The translations under genes and the position numbers were made by a program. This document shows positions 1-5,086 of a stretch of DNA of 5,317 nt, one piece after another. Origin of the DNA: an uncultured Clostridia bacterium (GTDB lineage: Bacteria > Bacillota > Clostridia > Oscillospirales > Ruminococcaceae); NCBI GenBank assembly GCA_947628385.1, contig CANQZS010000133.1, positions 1 to 5,317 of the forward strand, given 5' to 3'. Below the pieces are notes generated by a model. The model did no database searches, was not told the DNA's origin, and saw only the letters and a list, made by a program, of their open reading frames with translations. The first letter of the stretch is position 1; each line of letters opens with the position of its first letter.

Positions 1-1040
1 TAAGCGATTCACAGAGGATCGACGGTCTGGACGAAGAGGACAGCAAGAGATATATGCACCACTATAATTTCCCGTCCTACTCTGTAGGTGAAACAAAGCC
101 CAGCAGAGGTCCCGGACGCCGCGAGATCGGTCACGGTGCACTTGCGGAAAGAGCGCTTGAACCTGTTATCCCGTCCGTTGAGGAATTCCCTTATGCACTG
201 AGACTTGTTTCGGAAGTCCTTTCCTCCAACGGTTCGACTTCTCAGGGCTCGATATGCGGTTCAACACTTGCGCTTATGGACGCAGGCGTTCCGATAAAGG
301 CACCGGTTGCCGGAATTTCCTGCGGACTTATCACAAGGGACGACGGCAGCTTCATGACAATGGTAGATATTCAGGGACTGGAAGATTTCTTTGGCGACAT
401 GGACTTCAAGGTCGGTGGTACTCACAAGGGAATTACCGCTATCCAAGTTGATATAAAGGTCGACGGTCTTACTCCGGAGATAATAAAGGAAGCCTTTGCA
501 AAGACTCACAAGGCAAGAGATTATATAATTGATGAAATTCTTTTAAAGGCAATCCCTGCTCCGAGACCGGAGGTAGGAAAATATGCTCCGAAAATGCTCC
601 AGACTAAGGTTCCCGTTGACAAGATCAGGGAAGTTATCGGTCAGGGCGGCAAGGTCATTCAGAAGATCTCCGCTGACTGCAATGTCAAGATCGACATCAA
701 CGATGACGGAAACGTATTTATTTCCGGAATTGATATGGATAACGCCAAGAAAGCTCTTCAGATAGTTGAAACTATTGCGAACGATCCCGAGATCGGAGCA
801 ATTTACAAGGGCAAGGTAGTCCGCATAATGAATTTCGGCGCGTTCGTTGAGATCGCTCCGGGCAAGGACGGACTGGTACACATTTCCAAGCTCGATAAAC
901 AGAGAGTTGAAAAGGTAGAGGACGTCGTTTCTATCGGCGACGAAATAGTCGTAAAGGTAATGGAAATAGACAGTCAGGGCAGGATCAATCTTTCCCGCAA
1001 GGACGCTCTTGCGGATATTGAAGCAAAGAAAAACGGCTGA
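1..1040 (+). CDS. pnp: Polynucleotide phosphorylase, C-terminal half (5' end outside the window)
   Basis: PNPase is a trimeric 3'-5' phosphorolytic exoribonuclease of mRNA decay. The reading frame is open from the window edge (first full codon at 3) to TGA at 1038-1040, giving 345 residues, roughly half of the usual ~700. In order I see the end of the linker with HYNFPSYSVGE, the second RNase PH domain, a KH domain with the GQGG loop at nt 639-650, and an S1 RNA-binding domain from about nt 795 to 1010. Active-site features are kept: the phosphate-binding Ser-Thr-Ser (nt 234-242, aligned to the E. coli Ser438-440 region) and the metal/catalytic residues of GLEDFFGDMDFK (Asp at 384 and 402, Lys at 408, matching E. 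coli D486, D492 and K494). The protein stops about ten residues after the S1 fold, so it lacks a long C-terminal tail. An intrinsic terminator follows 19 nt after the stop. Identification is firm; only the start lies outside the window. Confidence 0.98.
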   Translation, partial: SDSQRIDGLDEEDSKRYMHHYNFPSYSVGETKPSRGPGRREIGHGALAERALEPVIPSVEEFPYALRLVSEVLSSNGSTSQGSICGSTLALMDAGVPIKAPVAGISCGLITRDDGSFMTMVDIQGLEDFFGDMDFKVGGTHKGITAIQVDIKVDGLTPEIIKEAFAKTHKARDYIIDEILLKAIPAPRPEVGKYAPKMLQTKVPVDKIREVIGQGGKVIQKISADCNVKIDINDDGNVFISGIDMDNAKKALQIVETIANDPEIGAIYKGKVVRIMNFGAFVEIAPGKDGLVHISKLDKQRVEKVEDVVSIGDEIVVKVMEIDSQGRINLSRKDALADIEAKKNG

Positions 1041-1058
1041 TGTGATGATAAATTTCAG

Positions 1059-1092
1059 GAAAGCGCTTCCGCAAAGGGAACGCTTTCTTTTT
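1059..1092 (+). terminator. Rho-independent terminator of pnp
   Basis: GAAAGCGCTTCC (1059-1070) pairs with GGGAACGCTTTC (1076-1087) around the loop GCAAA. The stem has 12 positions with one C-A mismatch and one G-T pair, and is followed directly by T5 (1088-1092). It lies 19 nt after the pnp stop codon, the expected place. It also argues that the following Nudix gene does not start upstream of it. Confidence 0.88.
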
Positions 1093-1121
1093 GTCGTAAG
1101 CTATACGATAAACAGAAAGCT

Positions 1122-1127
1122 GGTGAG
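1122..1127 (+). promoter_or_regulatory. Ribosome binding site that decides the Nudix gene start
   Basis: GGTGAG lies 4 nt before ATG 1132. The in-frame ATGs at 1009 and 1045 are less credible: the first lies inside pnp, and the message from either would have to cross the pnp terminator hairpin. The site is modest in strength and its spacer is short, so this is moderate rather than strong evidence. Confidence 0.5.
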
Positions 1128-1131
1128 AAAA

Positions 1132-1617
1132 ATGGTCGATATTGACCTGAAAACGGACGGTAAAAAATTCCGATACCGCGCAGGAGGATTGCTTATAAAC
1201 GATGATAAAATATTGTTTGTCAGGAGTTCTGTGGGGGATTATTATTACGTTATAGGCGGAGGAGTCCACATAGGCGAATCATCAGAAGAAGCCGCCGAAA
1301 GAGAATTTTCCGAGGAAACGGGTATAAACGCAAAAGCGGATAGGCTTGCGATAGTATGCGAAAATTTCTTTAAAGACAAAGTCGGCGATATTGACGGACT
1401 GGACTGCCATACTCTTGAATTTTACTATTTTATGACTGCCGATGAGAAAGACATTCAGAAATGCAAAACTATCAGTGACGCAGGAGAAAAGCTGGTATGG
1501 CTTACGCTCGGCAATATTACTGAATATAATATCAAACCGTCATTTATAAAAGATATTATTGACGAAATAGCCTGCCGTAAAGACGTAATTCATATAATTT
1601 GTGACAGTGACAGGTAA
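1132..1617 (+). CDS. Nudix hydrolase with canonical Nudix box
   Basis: A 161-residue single-domain Nudix protein, a family that hydrolyses nucleoside diphosphates linked to another moiety using Mg2+. The box GX5EX7REUXEEXGU is met exactly at residues 43-65: Gly43, Glu49, then REFSEETGI (57-65), with Arg57, Glu58, Glu61 and Glu62 as the catalytic and metal-binding set. The preceding segment (about 14-42, YRAGGLLINDDKILFV) fits the usual first strands of the fold. Substrate cannot be told from sequence; Nudix members act on oxidised dNTPs, ADP-ribose, dinucleoside polyphosphates and others. The frame is open upstream to ATG 1009 inside pnp, but I chose ATG 1132: homology to the fold begins just after it, an RBS-like GGTGAG precedes it, and the pnp terminator lies between the candidates. 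I find no convincing promoter; TATACGATA at 1102-1110 is -10-like without a good -35, so readthrough from pnp may contribute. Composition looks more AT-rich than pnp or obg. A terminator follows 15 nt after the stop. Confidence 0.9.
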   Translation: MVDIDLKTDGKKFRYRAGGLLINDDKILFVRSSVGDYYYVIGGGVHIGESSEEAAEREFSEETGINAKADRLAIVCENFFKDKVGDIDGLDCHTLEFYYFMTADEKDIQKCKTISDAGEKLVWLTLGNITEYNIKPSFIKDIIDEIACRKDVIHIICDSDR

Positions 1618-1620
1618 TTA

Positions 1621-1649
1621 TTAACAAAAATCCGCTCCTTTCATAAAAT
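1621..1649 (+). promoter_or_regulatory. Predicted sigma-A promoter embedded in the terminator, for the small membrane protein gene
   Basis: TTAACA (1621-1626) and TAAAAT (1644-1649) are separated by exactly 17 nt, and each matches the sigma-A consensus at 5 of 6 positions. Transcription would be expected to start near 1655-1658, in the right arm of the overlapping hairpin, giving a leader of about 30 nt before ATG 1687. The -10 element spans the last base of the left arm and the hairpin loop. AT-rich DNA yields such matches by chance, so this is a prediction, supported by position and spacing. Confidence 0.5.
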
Positions 1650-1671
1650 ATAGTGAAAGGGGCGCTTTTTT
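1633..1671 (+). terminator. Rho-independent terminator downstream of the Nudix gene
   Basis: GCTCCTTTCA (1634-1643) pairs with TGAAAGGGGC (1654-1663) over 10 bp with one G-T pair. C1633-G1664 adds one more pair. The loop is TAAAATATAG, and T6 (1666-1671) follows. The stem begins 16 nt after the Nudix stop codon. The last T of the tract is immediately before an ATG at 1672, so this hairpin forms the entire gap between the two genes. Confidence 0.88.
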
Positions 1672-1675
1672 ATGC

Positions 1676-1680
1676 AGGAG
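1676..1680 (+). promoter_or_regulatory. Ribosome binding site that sets the small-gene start at 1687
   Basis: AGGAG lies 6 nt before ATG 1687, an ideal spacing. The earlier in-frame ATG at 1672 abuts the terminator T-tract and has no Shine-Dalgarno sequence; taking it would put this AGGAG inside the coding region. Confidence 0.75.
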
Positions 1681-1686
1681 ATCAAT

Positions 1687-1983
1687 ATGATAGCCGTTTT
1701 TCTTACCTGTGCGGCAATACTTGTGATAAACGGGATATATGCGGTGAGATCGTCGGAACGTTCAGGACATCTTCCGAGGATCTATTTCGTACTCCCTGTG
1801 CGGGAAAACACTTGCGATATTGAATTTATGGTAAGACAGTATATTTATAAGGCGGCAGAAGAGTATCCCGAGACAGTGATAATTGTCTATAATATGGGCG
1901 CGGGCAAGGACACTCTGGAAATATTTGAAAGGCTTATGGAGTATTCCTGCCAATACTACATAGTAGAAGATGATGAATTTTAA
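1687..1983 (+). CDS. Small single-helix membrane protein of unknown function
   Basis: I do not recognise a named family. The 98-residue product opens with a hydrophobic segment at residues 2-20 (MIAVFLTCAAILVINGIYAV), followed by RSSERSGH. By the positive-inside rule this is a signal anchor with the C-terminal part in the cytoplasm. The rest (about 31-98) has an alternating strand/helix look: RIYFVLPVREN, a helix with VRQYIYKAAEEY, the strand ETVIIVYNMGAG, a helix DTLEIFERLMEY, and YYIVED at the end. This resembles the first beta-alpha-beta units of family 2 glycosyltransferases (a strand like 'vDnGStD-T-ei'), but the acidic DxD region and the rest of that fold are missing, so catalysis is unlikely. 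The start at 1687 is chosen for its Shine-Dalgarno sequence. It has its own predicted promoter and lies between a terminator and the obg promoter, so it is probably monocistronic. Coding status is supported by the RBS, the clear hydrophobic N-terminus and sensible composition. Confidence 0.7.
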   Translation: MIAVFLTCAAILVINGIYAVRSSERSGHLPRIYFVLPVRENTCDIEFMVRQYIYKAAEEYPETVIIVYNMGAGKDTLEIFERLMEYSCQYYIVEDDEF

Positions 1984-1992
1984 TCAATAAAC

Positions 1993-2012
1993 AAATTTTT
2001 TCAGAAAAATTT
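1993..2012 (+). repeat. Perfect A/T-only inverted repeat after the small gene
   Basis: AAATTTTT (1993-2000) and AAAAATTT (2005-2012) are perfect complements around TCAG, starting 10 nt after the preceding stop. With no G-C pair and no following T-tract it would be a poor terminator; it could be a weak 3' end or simply AT-rich spacer upstream of the obg promoter. Confidence 0.5.
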
Positions 2013-2033
2013 ATATAAATTGCCATATTTGTA

Positions 2034-2062
2034 TTGCAGTTTCGTTTTTTTTGTGGTATAAT
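2034..2062 (+). promoter_or_regulatory. Extended -10 sigma-A promoter of the obg operon
   Basis: TTGCAG (2034-2039), a 17-nt spacer, and a perfect TATAAT (2057-2062) preceded by TG at the extended -10 position (TGGTATAAT). The DNA just upstream (2008-2033) is very AT-rich, as in UP elements. Transcription is expected to begin around 2068-2070, leaving a leader of about 80 nt before obg. Confidence 0.85.
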
Positions 2063-2068
2063 ATATTG

Positions 2069-2148
2069 GGTCTGTAGGTGCGTGTGACCTATCCTTTTTG
2101 AAAATTGTAATTAATTGGTGAATTTTTCTCTGAGAAAGAGGTCTGTCC
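2069..2148 (+). promoter_or_regulatory. obg 5' leader with possible alternative pairing around the RBS
   Basis: TAGGT (2075-2079) can pair with ACCTA (2087-2091). The overlapping GACCT (2086-2090) is also complementary to AGGTC (2139-2143), which includes part of the obg Shine-Dalgarno sequence AAAGAGGT (2135-2142). A local CTCT/AGAG hairpin (2128-2131 with 2137-2140) could also cover it. All stems are short (4-5 bp), and no known riboswitch class is recognised. Confidence 0.3.
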
Positions 2149-3429
2149 ATGTTTGTTGATAAAGCGAAAATAAGAATAAAAGCGGGCGACGGCGGCGACG
2201 GAGCAGTCTCGTTCCACCGTGAAAAGTATGTTGCGGCGGGAGGCCCCGACGGCGGCGACGGCGGCAAGGGCGGCGACATCGTTTTCGTTGTGGACGATAA
2301 TTTCTCCACGCTTGAGGATTTCCGCTACAAGCGCAAGTATATTGCCGAAAGAGGAGATAACGGCGCGTCAGGGAACCGCACCGGCAAAAACGCTCCCGAT
2401 CTTATTATAAAGGTACCGAGAGGAACTCTTATCCGAGATGCCGAAACAGGCAGGATCATGGCGGATATGTCCTCGGACGAACCGAAAGTCCTTGCCAAGG
2501 GCGGCAAGGGCGGCAAGGGAAACGCAAGGTTCGCAACTCCCACACGTCAGATACCAAAGTTTGCAAAGCCGGGCTTTCTGGGTGAGGAATATGAAGTCTC
2601 GCTTGAATTAAAGCTTCTGGCGGACGTTGGTCTGGTGGGATTCCCGAATGTGGGAAAATCAACGCTTATTTCCGTCGTTTCGGCGGCAAAGCCTAAGATA
2701 GCTAATTATCATTTTACTACGCTTACACCGGTTCTCGGAGTTGTAAAGCTTGACGATGGAAGATCCTTTGTAATGGCTGACATTCCCGGACTTATCGAGG
2801 GCGCAAGCGACGGCATCGGTCTGGGACATGAATTCCTGCGCCATGTGGAAAGGTGCAGGCTTATCGTTCATGTTGTGGACGTTTCCGGAATTGAGGGAAG
2901 AGATCCAAAATCGGATCTTGTTATCATAAACCGCGAGCTGGAAAATTTCAGCAAGGAGCTTGCGGCTGTTCCTCAGATAGTGGCTGCAAATAAGTGCGAT
3001 TCCGCTTCAAGAGAAAGCATTGACGATTTCGGAAATTATATAAAAAATCTCGGCTTACCGTTCTATGAGATCTCAGCGGCTACGACCGCCGGCACAAAAG
3101 AGCTTGTGAATGCGATCGCCGCCGAGCTGGACAAGCTTCCTCCGATAAAGGAATACGAAGCGGAAGCGCTTCCGCAAAGGATCCTTGACGAACGCGCGGG
3201 CATCGGAAAAAGATTCGAGATCACCCGCGGCGACGACGGCGTTTTCTACGTTGAAGCGGATTGGCTGGAAAATATCATGCGCACCGTGGACATGGACGAC
3301 TATGCGTCGCTTCAGTATTTCCAGAGAGTTCTGCGGACAAGCGGTATAATAGATAAGCTTGAACAAATGGGCATTGACGAGGGAGATACGGTAAATATTT
3401 TCGGATTTGAGTTTGATTTTGTATTCTGA
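2149..3429 (+). CDS. obg: GTPase Obg (ObgE/CgtA), ribosome assembly factor
   Basis: Obg is an essential cytoplasmic GTPase that binds the 50S subunit and links late ribosome assembly to GTP/ppGpp status. The 426-residue product is full length. The glycine-rich N-terminal Obg domain occupies about 1-158, with runs such as KAGDGGDGA and KGGKGGKGN. The G domain spans about 159-330: G1 GFPNVGKS (164-171), switch TTLTP (190-194), G3 DIPG (211-214), G4 NKCD (281-284) and G5 SAA (309-311). The C-terminal OCT domain, present in many Gram-positive Obg proteins, covers about 345-426. ATG 2149 has AAAGAGGT 6 nt upstream, and MFVDKAKI is the standard Obg N-terminus. It is the first gene of the operon, under the promoter at 2034-2062. 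In many Firmicutes obg follows the ribosomal genes rplU and rpmA; here it does not. The Nudix gene follows after 15 nt. Identification is firm. Confidence 0.98.
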   Translation: MFVDKAKIRIKAGDGGDGAVSFHREKYVAAGGPDGGDGGKGGDIVFVVDDNFSTLEDFRYKRKYIAERGDNGASGNRTGKNAPDLIIKVPRGTLIRDAETGRIMADMSSDEPKVLAKGGKGGKGNARFATPTRQIPKFAKPGFLGEEYEVSLELKLLADVGLVGFPNVGKSTLISVVSAAKPKIANYHFTTLTPVLGVVKLDDGRSFVMADIPGLIEGASDGIGLGHEFLRHVERCRLIVHVVDVSGIEGRDPKSDLVIINRELENFSKELAAVPQIVAANKCDSASRESIDDFGNYIKNLGLPFYEISAATTAGTKELVNAIAAELDKLPPIKEYEAEALPQRILDERAGIGKRFEITRGDDGVFYVEADWLENIMRTVDMDDYASLQYFQRVLRTSGIIDKLEQMGIDEGDTVNIFGFEFDFVF

Positions 3430-3444
3430 TGACGGAGGATATTT

Positions 3445-3981
3445 ATGGAGCTTTTTGACGTTTACGACAGAGAACGTAACCTTACGGGAATGACCATGGA
3501 ACGTGGAAAACCTGTTCCCGAGGGCTGTTACCGTATGGTAGTTCACATATGTATATTCAATTCCGACGGGAAAATGCTTATACAGCAAAGACAGCCTTTC
3601 AAGCACAGCTGGAGCGGAATGTGGGATCTGAGCGTAGGCGGCTCGTCTGTTGCGGGAGATACGAGCCTTTCCGCGGCTATAAGGGAAACAGGCGAGGAAT
3701 TGAGCATAATGCTTTCTCCCTATGAACTGCGGAGAGTCCTTACTATACAGACAAAGGGCATTTTTGACGATATTTACATTGTAAACAAGAATGTGGACGA
3801 GACTGCGCTGACGCTTCAAGCCGAAGAGGTCGCACAGGTAAAATGGGCGGATATTTCCGAGATAAAGAAGATGATCGCGGAGAAAATTTTCATACCCTAT
3901 CACGAAGCGCTGATAGATCTGCTGTTCTTTATGAAAAGTCATGACGGAGCAAGAACGGCGCGTGACGAGACGGAGAGGTGA
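3445..3981 (+). CDS. Nudix hydrolase, Idi/YfcD-like, with altered Nudix box
   Basis: A 178-residue Nudix protein of the subgroup beginning 'MELFDVYDRERNLTG', which resembles isopentenyl-diphosphate isomerase and YfcD-type hydrolases. LIQQRQ (45-50) and MWDLSVGG (59-66) are characteristic. The Nudix box lies at residues 66-88 but departs from GX5EX7REUXEEXGU: Asp72 replaces the first Glu, Thr82 takes the hydrophobic position and Ser87 replaces the last Gly. The essential RExxEE core (Arg80, Glu81, Glu84, Glu85) is intact, so activity is plausible. The true substrate is unknown; isomerase activity is not claimed. A strong RBS GGAGGA (3434-3439) precedes ATG 3445 by 5 nt, and the gene begins 15 nt after obg. 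The C-terminal tail after about residue 164 (KSHDGARTARDETER) is hydrophilic and probably outside the fold. Its stop codon overlaps the start of mrnC by 4 nt, pointing to translational coupling. Confidence 0.88.
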   Translation: MELFDVYDRERNLTGMTMERGKPVPEGCYRMVVHICIFNSDGKMLIQQRQPFKHSWSGMWDLSVGGSSVAGDTSLSAAIRETGEELSIMLSPYELRRVLTIQTKGIFDDIYIVNKNVDETALTLQAEEVAQVKWADISEIKKMIAEKIFIPYHEALIDLLFFMKSHDGARTARDETER

Positions 3982-4403
3982 GCGCAATAGAAAAGCATGA
4001 CGTAAACCAGTACAGCCCGCTAACACTTGCGTTCCTTGGGGACGCGGTATATGAACAGTTAGTCCGTGAACGGCTCGTTCTCACGGCTAATATGCCGGTG
4101 AAAAAGCTCCATTCGGCTGCTGTGGAGCACGTCCGCGCGGCTTATCAGTCAAAAGCCGTGGACGTTATTCTTCCCGTGCTTTCGGAGGAGGAGACCGAGA
4201 TCTTCAAAAGGGGACGAAACGCTACCGGAAATACCGTTCCCAAAAGCTCCAATCCGATAGAATACAGGCGGGCAACTGCTCTGGAAACACTTTTCGGCTA
4301 TCTTTATTTAACGGAAAATCACAAAAGAATAGTTGAATTGTTTGATATAATATGGTATAATACAAATTTGGAACAGGAAACGGGTGATGAAATTGGATCT
4401 TGA
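3978..4403 (+). CDS. mrnC: Mini-ribonuclease 3 (Mini-III)
   Basis: Mini-III is a dimeric double-strand-specific endoribonuclease made only of an RNase III catalytic domain; in Bacillus subtilis it matures the ends of 23S rRNA. The 141-residue product matches the family's length and lacks a dsRNA-binding domain. It carries LTLAFLGDAVYE (15-26, probable catalytic Asp22), FKRGRNA (76-82) and RRATALETLFGYLYL (97-111, with Glu103 as the second acidic active-site residue). The start is GTG 3978, overlapping the preceding stop as GTGA. A stop codon (3963-3965) lies in frame five codons upstream and no better start exists before Met39, so GTG is well supported. GGAG (3972-3975) is very close to it, so coupling with the upstream gene is likely. 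The last codons overlap the next gene by 17 nt, and the 3' end contains a promoter. Confidence 0.95.
   Translation: MSAIEKHDVNQYSPLTLAFLGDAVYEQLVRERLVLTANMPVKKLHSAAVEHVRAAYQSKAVDVILPVLSEEETEIFKRGRNATGNTVPKSSNPIEYRRATALETLFGYLYLTENHKRIVELFDIIWYNTNLEQETGDEIGS
4333..4361 (+). promoter_or_regulatory. Internal extended -10 promoter within mrnC, for the MBL gene
   Basis: TTGAAT (4333-4338), a 17-nt spacer and a perfect TATAAT (4356-4361) preceded by TG (TGGTATAAT). It has the same spacing and the same 9-base -10 region as the obg promoter. A start near 4367-4369 would give a leader of about 20 nt carrying AGGA (4375-4378) before ATG 4387. A second TATAAT at 4346-4351 has no matching -35. Confidence 0.7.
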
Positions 4404-5064
4404 CGGTGTAAATATGATCTCATGCGGAAATACCAATTGCTTCGTAATAAGAGGCGAAAACGGAGATATTCTTATTGATACGGGAATTCCTGATTACCGT
4501 AATGAAATTGAAGTTTGGCTTCACAATTACAATGTAAGGCTTATCGTCCTTACACACGGTCACGTTGACCATACCGGCAATGCAGGATATTTTGCGGAAC
4601 TTCTTGGCGCAAAGACAGCTATGTCCGCCGACGATGTTTCGCTTGCGGAAAACAGCAGTCCAAGAAAGTTTTATCCGGTGGGGATCAAGGGACACATTAT
4701 GAAAGCCGCCATCGGCAGGTCAAAGCATGGCGAGCCGGAGCATTTTGATACGGATATTTTCCTTTCGGACGGAATGACGATGGGTGAGGATCTGGGTATA
4801 ACGGATTGTAAAGCCGTTAAGCTTGACGGACATACAAAGGGCTCTTTCGGAATACTTCACGGAAAGGATCTTTACATAGGCGATGCGGCAATGAATTACG
4901 GAGCTCCGTCATTTCCCGCGATCTGTGAAAGTCCCAAGGCGGCAAGAAGATCGCTTGACAGGGTAAGGGAAATTGCCCCTGAAAGAATATTTTTCGGACA
5001 TGGCTTGCCCATAGAGGGACGCGGTCCGAAATACAGAAATATGTTTTCAAAAAAATTCATATAA
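4387..5064 (+). CDS. MBL-fold metallohydrolase (glyoxalase II-like superfamily)
   Basis: A 225-residue cytoplasmic metallo-beta-lactamase-fold hydrolase, expected to bind two metal ions. The ligand set is complete: HGHVDH (57-62, i.e. His57, His59, Asp61, His62), His149 in LDGHTKGS, Asp166 in YIGDAAM, and His205 in FFGHG. ILIDTG (28-33) is the usual early strand. The overall layout is of the small generic 'MBL fold metallo-hydrolase' group; the substrate is not predictable and could be a thioester, lactone, phosphodiester or other. I use ATG 4387, with AGGA 8 nt upstream; GTG 4384 immediately before it is an alternative that adds one residue. The gene overlaps mrnC by 17 nt but also has a good promoter inside mrnC, so it can be expressed apart from the upstream genes. 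yebC follows after 22 nt without a terminator. Confidence 0.9.
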   Translation: MKLDLDGVNMISCGNTNCFVIRGENGDILIDTGIPDYRNEIEVWLHNYNVRLIVLTHGHVDHTGNAGYFAELLGAKTAMSADDVSLAENSSPRKFYPVGIKGHIMKAAIGRSKHGEPEHFDTDIFLSDGMTMGEDLGITDCKAVKLDGHTKGSFGILHGKDLYIGDAAMNYGAPSFPAICESPKAARRSLDRVREIAPERIFFGHGLPIEGRGPKYRNMFSKKFI

Positions 5065-5086
5065 AATAATTTAAGGAGAGAATTTT

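Noticed and set aside
1102..1110. TATACGATA as a -10 element for the first Nudix gene
   Set aside because: No acceptable -35 hexamer lies 16-18 nt upstream; that stretch is the pnp terminator stem and T-tract.
1993..2012. A/T palindrome as a true intrinsic terminator
   Set aside because: The stem has no G-C pair and no T-tract follows it, so it would be weak; it is kept only as an inverted repeat.
2182..2278. Repetitive GGCGGCGACGG / GGCGGCAAGGG units, suggestive of a DNA repeat
   Set aside because: They encode the glycine-rich loops conserved in every Obg N-terminal domain, so protein constraint explains them.
3073..4026. Long open frame of 317 codons on the - strand, across the end of obg and the downstream Nudix gene
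   Set aside because: It lies opposite two well-identified genes, has no recognisable domain, and its composition (many Arg, His, Tyr, Leu) is typical of an antisense shadow.
4346..4351. First TATAAT near the end of mrnC as a separate promoter
   Set aside because: The position 17 nt upstream reads AAAAGA, with no -35 match; the TATAAT at 4356-4361 is the better element.
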